From: Poseidonia sp038127845
GTDB lineage: Archaea; Thermoplasmatota; Poseidoniia; Poseidoniales; Poseidoniaceae
Direction of reading: 5' to 3'
DNA length: 64,000 nt
Assembly (NCBI GenBank): GCA_038127845.1
Contig: JAYPIL010000002.1
Span: forward strand, 5,788 to 69,787
Under the pieces are notes generated by a model. It was not told the origin of the DNA, did not search any database, and saw nothing but the letters and a program-made list of their open reading frames with translations. Both the position numbers and the translations under genes were made by a program. Below are positions 53,417 through 62,109 of this stretch, one piece after another (the first letter of the stretch is position 1; each line of letters begins with the position of its first letter).

Positions 53417-54502
53417 TCAAGACGAGGGATGGTCTCCCGGAGATGACGTGTCCTCCACGCTCCACGACGACGAATCAAATCGGTCATCTCCGTCCCACAC
53501 AAGGGATTGGCCGGTACTCATGAACAAACCCGTCTGCCCGCCCCACGCGACCTTGAAGACATCAGCGGGAGCGACCTCGTCAAGTTGCGTGTATCTTAGA
53601 CGGAGCACGCCCTGACCGTCAGCAAGTCCGTTGAGTTGTCCCACACCGAGAAAACCTGCTTGACCAAGGTCGACGATGTGCGTGGCATTGCCCTGTTCTT
53701 GGTTGGTTGGATCTCCCGTAAAAATGGAGAGGGATTGACCGGAAAGGACACCTTCCTGCAGCAAGACATTGGATGATGTTGAGCCGGAAGTGTGGTTGAG
53801 CGACCATCCCTTAAGGGCAACAGCGAAGTCGTTTGGATTGAACACTTCAACCCACTCTGGACCGTTCGCAGATGGGCGAGTCATCACCTCCGTCAAGTGG
53901 AGTTGGTTGGCTTTTCGGCCACCGTCGTGAACTTCGAGAACCACTCGAATCAGCTCTCCTTCCTGTTGGAACGAACGGTAGGACGTGGAGGAGGATGGTG
54001 CGGATGTTCGGTCGGTCCCACCACGGAACAGGAGTTCACCGACCCGAGAAGCATTGTTGCTTTCAACCACTTGAATGGTCAAATGCAGCGACATGTCGTC
54101 GGCCAAACCAAGTCCTTGCGCCATGCCTTCCTCCGTAACGTTGTGAAGGGCCTCAATTCGGTCCATATCAAGCCGATGCGCGAGAAGCAAACCCGGCTGA
54201 ACCCGGCCGTTGTCGAGGGATGCTGCATCGTGAAGATGCCAATCCTCCGTGGCGTTGCCGTAGTCAAGCCCTCCGTCCATGGGAACGAACCAGCCCGGCC
54301 CCGAAGTCAATCGGTCCAATCCAACCGCAGCCGCACGGTCGAGACGGTCAACGTCAGGGTCGTTGGAACCCATTTGCAATTGGGCCAACGAGAGAAAGGC
54401 GGTGAGGATCATCAAAAACAAGGTAAATGCAGAAAGAAATTCAATCACGGCGGTGAGACCTCCCTCATCCCGTTCGGTTTGAGCGAACGAGGGGTTCCGC
54501 AT
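53417..54502 (-). CDS. N-terminally anchored protein with lamin-tail domain
   Basis: A 361-residue exported protein. A short polar N-terminus (RDEGG) is followed by one hydrophobic helix (LTAVIEFLSAFTLFLMILTA, residues 16-35) that keeps an internal Glu21, reminiscent of archaeal pilins although the residues around the cleavage site do not match the usual rule. Residues about 200-340 form a lamin-tail (LTD) beta-sandwich: LHLTEVMTRPSANGPEWVEV, NPNDFAVALKGWSLNH and the later FKVAWGG strand. LTDs bind or present surfaces in secreted bacterial and archaeal proteins. It lies 66 bases upstream of the KaiC trio, so the genes may form one module. Confidence 0.72.
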   Translation of the reverse strand: MRNPSFAQTERDEGGLTAVIEFLSAFTLFLMILTAFLSLAQLQMGSNDPDVDRLDRAAAVGLDRLTSGPGWFVPMDGGLDYGNATEDWHLHDAASLDNGRVQPGLLLAHRLDMDRIEALHNVTEEGMAQGLGLADDMSLHLTIQVVESNNASRVGELLFRGGTDRTSAPSSSTSYRSFQQEGELIRVVLEVHDGGRKANQLHLTEVMTRPSANGPEWVEVFNPNDFAVALKGWSLNHTSGSTSSNVLLQEGVLSGQSLSIFTGDPTNQEQGNATHIVDLGQAGFLGVGQLNGLADGQGVLRLRYTQLDEVAPADVFKVAWGGQTGLFMSTGQSLVWDGDDRFDSSSWSVEDTSSPGDHPSS

Positions 54503-54599
54503 GGACCTACCAAGCCCTTGCGCTTCATGAGGTTGTTGCTGACGAAGAGCACGTCAACGGCGTCTGATGAAAACGAGGCTCGCTCCTGATGCCTTAAAC

Positions 54600-54609
54600 A
54601 CGATAAAAA
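54600..54609 (+). promoter_or_regulatory. TATA-like box for the large surface protein
   Basis: CGATAAAAAA near 54600-54609 lies about 55 bases before the ATG at 54660 and about 100 bases from the divergent lamin-tail gene. It is the most AT-rich stretch of the intergenic gap. Assigned by composition and position. Confidence 0.35.
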
Positions 54610-54659
54610 AGGGCCTCCAAAGCGATGAGTCTTTGAAGCACGGATGCGAGGGAGTCTTG

Positions 54660-57608
54660 ATGAGCGAGCGAAAGCAATGCAACAAATCGCAGAAACGAGC
54701 GGGTTTGGGCTTCGTGCTCATGCTTCTTCTTTCATCGCTCGGGGCACTGGCCGTGTCTCCGACAGCGAGCGCTGCCGTATCGGGTTCTCTCGGTATCACG
54801 ACGAGTTCCAGCCCGGCCCCCGACGGATGGTACAACTCCATGGACGCCATCGAATTCACCGCAGAGGTGACCAACCACTACCTCTCACCATCTGGAGCCA
54901 CCCGGACCTTGACATGGTATGCTTGCTCAGGAGAAGTGGACGAGGCGGACTGCAGGTCCGTCTTCTCTGCCACCGGTTCATTTGCGATGCAAAACATCAA
55001 CGGAAACAGCACGCTTACCGTCCCATCGCCCAGTTCATGGACACCGGGTGGCTCTGCAAATGGCATCTTCACCATCCTGTATTCGTTCTCCAACAACGAC
55101 CAAGACGCCACCGATGACGTGTTGTTGTTCAACATCAACCTCACGCCCAACTACGTCGATGCAACCGTTCAGAAGAACCACAACCCCCTCGAACACCTCG
55201 AAAACCTCTCCACCTACGCCAACGAACGGGTCTTGAACACCGGGACCGATTATGTCCTCAAAACCAAAGGCGAAGCCACCATTTGCTCCGTGTGTGCGTT
55301 CACCGGGGAATTTGGATGGCAGCTTTGGGATCTGGACGAAACGATGTTGCTGAAAGAAGCCTATCGCTCGGTGAGCAACCTGCCGGCTTGGGGCGGCCCC
55401 TCGCCGTTCAACATGAATCTGCCCGAATTCAATTTTAACCAAGAAGGGCGATTCCTGCTCAAGCACGGCTTGTTCAACAGCACAGGAAACCCCTACGGCG
55501 ACCTCAATCCAAACAACGACCTCGCAACGTTTGAACTGGTCCTCAACGACAGCATTGACTTGAAGGTCGTCAATGTCTATCCGAGCCACAGCGCTCAATC
55601 CTCCTCGTTCTATTACGGCACAGAACGCATCGTCGCCGAAATCGCCAACGTTGGCAACACGACGGTTGAATCGATCACGGCGTCCTTCCAAGTCTACGAC
55701 CAACAGTACGAGTTGGAAGTTTCCGATTCCTGTGACATTGACATCATGCACCCCGGCGCAACCGAAACATGTCGCTTCAACTTGACCACCACCGGAGCCT
55801 CACGTTTGCTACGGGTCCAACTCCCGACGATTTACACCATCGGCGAAGACGTACGGATGGGAGACAACCTCTACTCCATCACCACCAACGTGGACGTCGG
55901 CCCCATCAACGCCAACATCCAGATCAATTCCGACGAAAAGGTGTTCTTGAGCACAGACCATGTTGAGTTGGTGGGCCGATTCAGTGACGTGGCATCTCAG
56001 CCGCTCAATTACACGTGGAGAGAAGGATTCTACACTTGGGGCCACGGACAAATACTCAACCTCACCGGGGAGACCTTCGGGCTCGGGCCGCACAACATCT
56101 CCGTTCAAATCCAAGACCCTTGGGGCAACACCGATTACGCCTACGTTGAATTTGATGTTCTCAATTCCGTCAACATCAGCCATGAGCCTTATTGGACCGG
56201 TACGGCAACAACCGACAAAGAAGTGACCTTTGCACACGAAATCATGTTGCCTCACCTTGGCGTCTCGTACAACATCGGACAAGGGAAATCCCCTCTGATG
56301 CTCATCGATCTGGCGCTCGAAGGCACCAACGGAGAGGACAACGGCCTGCGGGCCATGAACCTCGACCTCAATCTCTCAGCCATCCTCCCGGACAACATCG
56401 ACCTCTCAACCGTCGACCTTCGCTACCTTCCCGACACGGAAAGCCAACTTTGGACCTACATCGAAGGCGAGGATTCCTTCACCTACGACCCGTTCGCTGA
56501 AACGATGTCGTTGACGATGACCAAAGACGGTGTCATCCTCATCATCGGCGTCCTCCCCGACGCCAACGTGACGGCCACGAACTTTGAGTGGACACAACGC
56601 AAAGGCGGCCAAATTCAACTTGATTGGGAGACACAAGGGGACATCACCAACCCTTACGTCGGCGGCTGGAAGATGTTCAAGATTCAAGGCATTGCAGGAA
56701 CGACGGTTTTCCCAGACCCCGCTCTGGGCGTAAGCGATGCCATTTGGGAAGAACTTACGCTCAACACCTTGGTCGATACGCTCGAGCTCTCCTCGACGCA
56801 ATGGATTGACCCTGCCTTCCTCGAAACGGGCATCTGCGCCTCCTATGCCATTGCGCCCATCGACCGGGAAGGTCTGCCAAACTACGACATGATCAACATC
56901 ACACGGGTCAACGGAGCGGCAGGGCTGCTGTGTGGGGACGCCATTCCTCCGTCCACCAGCGTTGAGCAATTTTCCCATACGTGGTTGTTTACCAACAGCA
57001 CAGCGTGCTTTGACCTCTACAAAGATTGGTCGTCCTGCTACGAGGTCACCCTCTCGTGGACGTGGCCGGACCACGAGGCCCAAGGAAACGTCACGTGGAA
57101 CTTGTACAGAATAGAATATGCCCCAGACAATGTGAATTTGAAATTCATTGAGCCCATTGCAGAAGGCCTCACGGGTGTGCCGGGTGAGTCCGGTACGTTC
57201 TCGCAGGACGGCATGGAAACCGATGGCATCCGCCCCTACCGGACCTACTACTACATCCTCGCCCCAATCGACAGCGTCGGAAACGAATTGTTGCTGGCCA
57301 GTTACCCGTCTCCCAACATCGAACGCGTGCACATCGACGATGACTGGTGGACATACAACCAGCACGTGATTCCTCCAGAGCCGGAACCACCGGAGCCACC
57401 CCTTGGCATTCCTTGGTTGCAGAAATTGAACGATGCAACGCAGGTTTCTGAATTCCAGTTGGCTGGCGTGGTCATGTTGGCGACCATTTTGCTGAACTTC
57501 ATCCTCTTGCCACTCATTCTGAAAAAGCGTAAGCGATTGAAGCGTATCATGGAAGCACGCAAGCGAAACGTGGCTGCTTCGACGGAGTTTGACGACTTCT
57601 TTGAGTGA
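54660..57608 (+). CDS. Large secreted, membrane-anchored surface protein
   Basis: A 982-residue exported protein. It has a signal peptide (about residues 16-38, with GLGFVLMLLLSSLGALAVSP) and ends with a membrane helix (GVVMLATILLNFILLPLIL) and a very basic cytosolic tail (KKRKRLKRIMEARKRN). The outer region consists of repeated beta-sandwich units of CARDB or related type, seen in SIDLKVVNVYPS, ERIVAEIANVGNTTVESI and YTWGHGQILNLTGETFGLG. Fibronectin-like segments near WNLYRIEYAPDNVN are followed by a Pro/Glu stalk (PPEPEPPEPP). It could be a structural or adhesion layer protein. The ATG at 54660 is preferred to an upstream ATG at 54567 because it yields the signal peptide at the start. Confidence 0.82.
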   Translation: MSERKQCNKSQKRAGLGFVLMLLLSSLGALAVSPTASAAVSGSLGITTSSSPAPDGWYNSMDAIEFTAEVTNHYLSPSGATRTLTWYACSGEVDEADCRSVFSATGSFAMQNINGNSTLTVPSPSSWTPGGSANGIFTILYSFSNNDQDATDDVLLFNINLTPNYVDATVQKNHNPLEHLENLSTYANERVLNTGTDYVLKTKGEATICSVCAFTGEFGWQLWDLDETMLLKEAYRSVSNLPAWGGPSPFNMNLPEFNFNQEGRFLLKHGLFNSTGNPYGDLNPNNDLATFELVLNDSIDLKVVNVYPSHSAQSSSFYYGTERIVAEIANVGNTTVESITASFQVYDQQYELEVSDSCDIDIMHPGATETCRFNLTTTGASRLLRVQLPTIYTIGEDVRMGDNLYSITTNVDVGPINANIQINSDEKVFLSTDHVELVGRFSDVASQPLNYTWREGFYTWGHGQILNLTGETFGLGPHNISVQIQDPWGNTDYAYVEFDVLNSVNISHEPYWTGTATTDKEVTFAHEIMLPHLGVSYNIGQGKSPLMLIDLALEGTNGEDNGLRAMNLDLNLSAILPDNIDLSTVDLRYLPDTESQLWTYIEGEDSFTYDPFAETMSLTMTKDGVILIIGVLPDANVTATNFEWTQRKGGQIQLDWETQGDITNPYVGGWKMFKIQGIAGTTVFPDPALGVSDAIWEELTLNTLVDTLELSSTQWIDPAFLETGICASYAIAPIDREGLPNYDMINITRVNGAAGLLCGDAIPPSTSVEQFSHTWLFTNSTACFDLYKDWSSCYEVTLSWTWPDHEAQGNVTWNLYRIEYAPDNVNLKFIEPIAEGLTGVPGESGTFSQDGMETDGIRPYRTYYYILAPIDSVGNELLLASYPSPNIERVHIDDDWWTYNQHVIPPEPEPPEPPLGIPWLQKLNDATQVSEFQLAGVVMLATILLNFILLPLILKKRKRLKRIMEARKRNVAASTEFDDFFE

Positions 57609-57612
57609 TTGG

Positions 57613-57696
57613 CGCGGCAGGGGAGATTCGAACTCCCGAGGTGAGACACCACCGGATTAGCAATCCGGCGCAATGGCCAGGCTATGCGACTGCCGC
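57613..57696 (-). tRNA. tRNA-Ser (anticodon GCU)
   Basis: The minus strand starts GCGGCAG and ends CTGCCGC, a perfect seven-pair acceptor stem, followed by discriminator G. The anticodon arm CCGGATT-GCT-AATCCGG gives anticodon GCU, reading AGC and AGU. The variable arm TGGTGTCTCACC is long, as in class II tRNAs for serine, and the T arm TCGGGAGTTCGAATCTCCC contains GTTCGAATC. The 3' CCA is not encoded and must be added afterwards. The gene is between the large surface-protein gene and ctaB. Confidence 0.92.
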
Positions 57697-57769
57697 TTGT
57701 AACTGGGCGACCTGTGAACTTCACATGAACATGACGGTGGCGAACGCAGCTCAAAAGCGCCGAGTGAGC

Positions 57770-58780
57770 CTACAGTGGGCCAAGGAAACCAAGCCATTCC
57801 TCGGGGATGAAAATGATCAGAACCAACGACAAGAACATCCAGCCGAGATAGAAGAGACTTCTGAAGAAGGACGTCGCTGCTTTCGGCATGCGACCGTTTT
57901 CATCGAAGGGCTCCAACGGGTCAATGGCCCAGACCGATTGAGCGTACCACAACGTGAGGCCACCGGAGACGAAGGCCCAGAGCAAGGGGAGACCCGATTC
58001 TGGCCAAAAACAAGGCACGGAGCCCAGCATAAACAGGAAAACACAGTACATCTTGGATTGCTTGACGGTGTATTCAGGCCCCTTCACCTCGTTCATCATC
58101 GGGATGTTGACTTTACCATACTCACCAGACCTGTACAGGGCCAGCGCCCAAAAGTGTGGGGGGGTCCAGAGGAAAATGAGGAAAAACAGCATCCACGGGA
58201 TGGGCGACCCGAGATCAAACATGTTGGCGTTGGCAATGGATGGCCCTGCTGCTGCAGCCCAGCCAATCAAGGGAGGTGTTGAGCCAGCAATACCGCCGAT
58301 GACGATGTTTTGAGGGGTGCGACGCTTCAACCAAATGGAATAAATGAACACGTAAAACAACACCGAAAACGCTGACCAAAAGGCTGCCTTCACGCTCACG
58401 AGGAGGAACAACGCCGAGCCCAAAACAGCGATGATGGAGCCAAACACCAAGGCAAACATTGGTGTGGCATGCCCGAGAGGAATCGGCCGGTTCATCGTTC
58501 GACGCATGTGAGGGTCAATGTCCGCATCGTACCACATGTTGATGGCGTTCGATCCTCCAGCGGAAAGGGTCCCACCTACCAGGGTGATGCAGGCCACATA
58601 GAGTGTATCCCCCCACGTTCGCTGGACATCAATGGCACCGTACCTTGCCAGCGTGTCATGGACGATAATGGCGCACAGAGCCGTGATCTGGAGCAGAACG
58701 ATGACCCTCAATTTCATCAATTGCGTCATAACCTTGAGCAGGCCGGGTGATGCGTTTGATGGAGCGACGGTTTCGCTCAT
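57770..58780 (-). CDS. ctaB: Protoheme IX farnesyltransferase (heme O synthase)
   Basis: A 336-residue UbiA-family prenyltransferase that adds a farnesyl group to heme B. About eight membrane helices are seen. The prenyl-diphosphate site is NAINMWYDADIDPHMRRT with MNRPIP (Asp-rich motif), and the second is KRRTPQNIVIGGIAGSTPP. The CtaB subgroup is favoured by the RRTMNRP signature and by the adjoining ctaA gene. Its ATG overlaps the ctaA stop as ATGA. Heme O/A shows that the cell has a heme-copper terminal oxidase elsewhere. Confidence 0.93.
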   Translation of the reverse strand: MSETVAPSNASPGLLKVMTQLMKLRVIVLLQITALCAIIVHDTLARYGAIDVQRTWGDTLYVACITLVGGTLSAGGSNAINMWYDADIDPHMRRTMNRPIPLGHATPMFALVFGSIIAVLGSALFLLVSVKAAFWSAFSVLFYVFIYSIWLKRRTPQNIVIGGIAGSTPPLIGWAAAAGPSIANANMFDLGSPIPWMLFFLIFLWTPPHFWALALYRSGEYGKVNIPMMNEVKGPEYTVKQSKMYCVFLFMLGSVPCFWPESGLPLLWAFVSGGLTLWYAQSVWAIDPLEPFDENGRMPKAATSFFRSLFYLGWMFLSLVLIIFIPEEWLGFLGPL

Positions 58781-59883
58781 TCCTGCTCAACCCCTACGCT
58801 TGAAGCCGTGGAATGCGAGTCCAGTGTGCCCATAACATCCAGCCCGAATCGAGCAAATCGAGCGCTGAATGTCGTGTGAACGGCTGCCAAAAACGCGGAC
58901 ACGCCCACCACGAGGTGCATGAGTGAAAGCCATTCTGGGAAGTCACCCACTTTCGCAAACACAACGTAAGAGCCACCGACGACGACGTTGAGCATCCAAA
59001 GCCCGGTGGTGATTTCTGCTGACCGCAGGATGGCCGCAGTGCCCGCTTGGTTCTCGGAGGACATTCGCATGTTGCTGATGCTCAGCACCAAGACAAGCCC
59101 AACGACGAGTGCTCCAAATCGATGAATCATTTGAATGAAAATACCCGGGCCATCCAACGACGGAAGGAAGGAACCTTGGCACTTTGGCCAGCCGTTCGGG
59201 AAACCAACCGAACAGCTCTGGTTGTATTGTCCTCCGGCAGATGAAGACACCCATGCGCCCAAGACCAACAACAGGCCAACCGCAGCGGTGATGCCGTAAA
59301 TTCGCTTCATGTGGGCTTCAAGAAAACGAACCGGTGTGGCCATCATTTCCCACTGTGCGCCCTCTCGGAGGCGCATGGCCATGTATTGCCACATCAAGCC
59401 GGCCGTGAAGATACAGGCCAAGGACAGGTGAAGGGCAACCGTCCAGTCAGCGTTGTCAAAAACGACGGTGATGAAACCTGCCGCCCCCTGAATCAACAAC
59501 ATCACGGCAGAAAACACAGCTGCTCTCGAGATGGGAATGCCGTAGACCTTCTGTTGCCGCCGAGTCATGAGCACGTTGAGAAGGATGGGAATCGCAATGA
59601 TTCCGACAAGCAAACGGTGAAACCACTCAACAAAAATCTGGAAAATCGTGTACCGGTGGTCGGGGCCCCTCGAGTCAACCTGTTCGGGGTTGTCCGCCCA
59701 GTAGGCTGCTTGGTCGTCTTCGGACACCACGAAGTGCCATGTACCGAAGCATGTGGGCCACTCGGGGCACGACTCGCCAGCATCGTTGATTCGAATCGAA
59801 CCACCGACAACAACGATGAGCAGGGCCATCACAACAAGAAGCAAAGGCAACGCGGACGGCCGACGCCACCATGAAGCCTCCAT
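58777..59883 (-). CDS. ctaA: Heme A synthase (CtaA/COX15)
   Basis: A 368-residue membrane enzyme oxidising heme O to heme A. Eight membrane spans are visible, with heme-ligand histidines in VEWFHRLLVG and MIHRFGALVVG. Two periplasmic Cys pairs are present: SCPEWPTC near the first loop and the later QSCSVGFPNGWPKC. The start MEASWWRRPSALPLL at 59883 avoids overlap with the divergent thioredoxin-like gene; a Met 21 codons further upstream is also in frame. It is coupled to ctaB by a four-base overlap. Confidence 0.92.
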   Translation of the reverse strand: MEASWWRRPSALPLLLVVMALLIVVVGGSIRINDAGESCPEWPTCFGTWHFVVSEDDQAAYWADNPEQVDSRGPDHRYTIFQIFVEWFHRLLVGIIAIPILLNVLMTRRQQKVYGIPISRAAVFSAVMLLIQGAAGFITVVFDNADWTVALHLSLACIFTAGLMWQYMAMRLREGAQWEMMATPVRFLEAHMKRIYGITAAVGLLLVLGAWVSSSAGGQYNQSCSVGFPNGWPKCQGSFLPSLDGPGIFIQMIHRFGALVVGLVLVLSISNMRMSSENQAGTAAILRSAEITTGLWMLNVVVGGSYVVFAKVGDFPEWLSLMHLVVGVSAFLAAVHTTFSARFARFGLDVMGTLDSHSTASSVGVEQE

Positions 59884-59916
59884 GGAAGGATGTGAGAGCA
59901 GACCCCTTTTGAACAA

Positions 59917-60852
59917 ATGCCTCGCCCCCTGTGCATGGGTTCCCAACGGTGGAAGACGATGGTAGCCCTCATCGTCCTCATGATGTTCTCCAGCACGACG
60001 CTGGCTGAAACGGGACAGGATGGCCTTGTAGAAGGCAATGATGGTTCCCTTCTCGATGTCCGGATTGTCTCCTCATCATGTTTCATGAACGCCTCGTGCA
60101 CCATCAGCCAACCCGTCCACTTGGTGGAGTATTTCAGCGCCGATTGGTGTGAGCCTTGTGAAGAGGTCTCAGCCCAACTTCAGACGCTGGACGCCAACCA
60201 AACGACGATCTTGCAACATCACGCTTCTCCAGCGGATGAAACCTTCCTCTCCGCCTCCAAAATACGGTTTGAACAAGAATACAGGTTGCTGTTCATTCCT
60301 TCGTTGGTGGTCGATGGAACCCACCTCTTCACCGGCACACGGCAAGCCATGGACGTGAACACCGTGTTGAACAACACCACGGAACCGAACACGTCGCTCG
60401 ATTCACTCTCGGTTTCGGGACACAATCTGTCGTGGAACGATGAGTTGGGAGGTGAAATTCGCGTGTGGTATGCCGAACCAACCCCCCATACAGAACGGGA
60501 TGCTGTTCACCCATCGTTGGCTCGAACCATGCTTCAGGTCAACGCATCTGCGGGTACACTCTCGGTCGAATCCATCGACATCACGAACGAGGGTTTCTTT
60601 GTGGTCATGCTCGAGCAGCCTGGGGTTAAACCGCTGACTGTGGCGTCGCAAGCACCGACGGGTTCAATGGATTTGAGTGAAAACGAGGCGACAACCCTCC
60701 CCAGCGAATCGACCTCTGCAGCACCTGGGGCGCTCATTCTCGTCGTCACCCTTGCGTTGGTGCTGATGGTGCTTCCCGCGCTCGGGATGCACCGGTCACT
60801 CATGGCTTCCTCGAAGGCCGAACCTCTTGTTGAAGCGCTGGCCGAAGAGTGA
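59917..60852 (+). CDS. Secreted thioredoxin-fold protein with membrane anchor
   Basis: A 311-residue exported protein. It has a signal peptide (about 14-30), then a thioredoxin-like domain with the redox pair WCEPC (77-81) and the later cis-Pro region LLFIPSLVVDG, followed by a beta-rich segment and a C-terminal membrane helix (LILVVTLALVLMVLPALG). It starts 33 bases from the divergent ctaA start, so a role in copper delivery or disulfide exchange for the cytochrome oxidase is possible but inferred. Two Cys pairs in the loops (SSCFMNASC) could form an additional disulfide. Confidence 0.78.
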   Translation: MPRPLCMGSQRWKTMVALIVLMMFSSTTLAETGQDGLVEGNDGSLLDVRIVSSSCFMNASCTISQPVHLVEYFSADWCEPCEEVSAQLQTLDANQTTILQHHASPADETFLSASKIRFEQEYRLLFIPSLVVDGTHLFTGTRQAMDVNTVLNNTTEPNTSLDSLSVSGHNLSWNDELGGEIRVWYAEPTPHTERDAVHPSLARTMLQVNASAGTLSVESIDITNEGFFVVMLEQPGVKPLTVASQAPTGSMDLSENEATTLPSESTSAAPGALILVVTLALVLMVLPALGMHRSLMASSKAEPLVEALAEE

Positions 60853-60911
60853 GGTAGGTTCAAAAAGAGTCGCCATGTCGGCCAAATGCGAAAGCCTCGC
60901 ATGTGATTGAT

Positions 60912-61166
60912 ATGGTCAAACCAGCACGCCAACACACCCGCTTCGAACGCGCTCGAATCATTGGTGCTCGCGCCCTCCAAATTGGAATGGGTGCCCCCCT
61001 CTATGCAACCGAAGAAGTGCTGCGAGAACAATTCAAAGACGAGCTCGTTTCCCTCTACGGTTTGGAAGAAGCATCCATCCGGTTCGTGCTTGACCCGCTC
61101 AAGATCGCCCTTTACGAGTACGAGAACCATCTCATTCCCATCGACATTGACCCTCACGAAGACTGA
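60912..61166 (+). CDS. rpoK: DNA-directed RNA polymerase subunit Rpo6 (RpoK)
   Basis: The small subunit of archaeal RNA polymerase, homologous to eukaryotic Rpb6 and bacterial omega, which holds the large-subunit C-terminus. The 84 residues contain the diagnostic TRFERARIIGARALQIGMGAP and the C-terminal DPLKIALYEYENHLIPIDI strand. The ATG at 60912 is preferred to the GTG at 60903 because it starts at the conserved MVKPARQHTRFE. Its 3' end overlaps the convergent TDO gene by 13 bases. Confidence 0.94.
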   Translation: MVKPARQHTRFERARIIGARALQIGMGAPLYATEEVLREQFKDELVSLYGLEEASIRFVLDPLKIALYEYENHLIPIDIDPHED

Positions 61167-61948
61167 GTGTCTGATGAAAATCCGTAAAATTCCGCTTGAT
61201 TCACGTCAGGTAACGCCGTTCGCTTGACCAACAGCGTGCGAACTGCCCACAAGTCAACGAACACCCTGTATTTGGTCGTTGCATCAAGGTAGTCAACGCC
61301 GCTGGAACCACCGGTCCCCATTCGCCTTCCAATCATGCGCTCCACCATCCGAGCATGATGGGTTCGGAACAACAGCATGGACTGTTCCAACTCAACAAAA
61401 CTGTCCACCAAACGACGTGGCCANNNNNNNNNNNNNNNNNNNNNNNNNNNNNNNNNNNNNNNNNNNNNNNNNNNNNNNNNNNNNNNNNNNNNNNNNNNNN
61501 NNNNNNNNNNNNNNNNNNNNNNNACTCGCTGTTCTTGTTCAAGACCCAACAGGACTTCAAGTTCTCTCATCTGCCAAGACTCAAAACCCGAAGAGGTACC
61601 CAGCCGGTCACGGAAGGCGAGGAAATCTTGTGGAGAAAGTGTCTCCATGACCTTCCATTGGTCGGCGAGGAGACGAAAGATTTCGCTGACACGCTCCAAA
61701 TGGTGGACAATGGTTGGGATGCTGGCTTCTGCAACGTGCGGCTCAAGAAGAGCCGCTCTCGCCTCTTTGAGTTCCCTCAACACCAACTTGAACCACAATT
61801 CAAACGCTTGATGAACGATGATGAAGTGAAGTTCATCGTTTGAAGGAGCAGGTGCATACCCTTCTGGCCCGTCTTGGAGATTGAGCAGTTCGTCAAGTCG
61901 GAGGTATCCTCCATAGGTCATTCGCACGGGGGAAGGAGCGTCTGCCAT
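61154..61948 (-). CDS. kynA: Tryptophan 2,3-dioxygenase (interrupted by assembly gap)
   Basis: Heme enzyme opening the indole ring of tryptophan to N-formylkynurenine, the first step of the kynurenine pathway. Visible parts are MTYGGYLRLDELLNLQDGPE, the FIIVHQAFELWFKLVLREL helix with the distal His, GTSSGFESWQMRELEVLLG, then after the gap FRTHHARMVERMIG (proximal His region) and GTGGSSGVDYLDAT. One hundred N replace the middle. The family usually has about 70 residues between the two flanks, whereas 100 N codes for only about 34, so the gap is probably longer than shown and the frame across it is accidental. Confidence 0.88.
   Translation of the reverse strand: MADAPSPVRMTYGGYLRLDELLNLQDGPEGYAPAPSNDELHFIIVHQAFELWFKLVLRELKEARAALLEPHVAEASIPTIVHHLERVSEIFRLLADQWKVMETLSPQDFLAFRDRLGTSSGFESWQMRELEVLLGLEQEQRXXXXXXXXXXXXXXXXXXXXXXXXXXXXXXXXXXWPRRLVDSFVELEQSMLLFRTHHARMVERMIGRRMGTGGSSGVDYLDATTKYRVFVDLWAVRTLLVKRTALPDVNQAEFYGFSSDTQSS
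61424..61523. other. Assembly gap (100 N)
   Basis: A run of exactly 100 undetermined bases within the TDO coding region. The round number suggests a placeholder of unknown true size rather than a measured gap. Any reading frame across it is arbitrary. Confidence 0.97.
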
Positions 61949-62073
61949 GCGTCAACGAGGTGAAGAGGCCAAATGAATGCTTCACTTCACGACGGCGAGT
62001 CAATGCGTTGTTTGAGCGTCGAGTTGCCGACATGGATTCACTTGGATGAAAGGAAGGAATCAATCTCATCGGA

Positions 62074-62086
62074 CATAATACTCATA
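62074..62086 (+). promoter_or_regulatory. TATA box for purP
   Basis: CATAATACTCATA lies about 31 bases before the purP ATG, consistent with a leaderless transcript. It is in the 161-base gap between the divergent TDO and purP genes. Confidence 0.42.
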
Positions 62087-62109
62087 GAGCGATTACAAAA
62101 CCCCTCCAT

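Noticed and set aside
53417..54502. True type IV pilin
   Set aside because: The hydrophobic start resembles a pilin, but the residues before and after the Gly do not fit the usual archaeal prepilin cleavage rule, so only an anchor is claimed.
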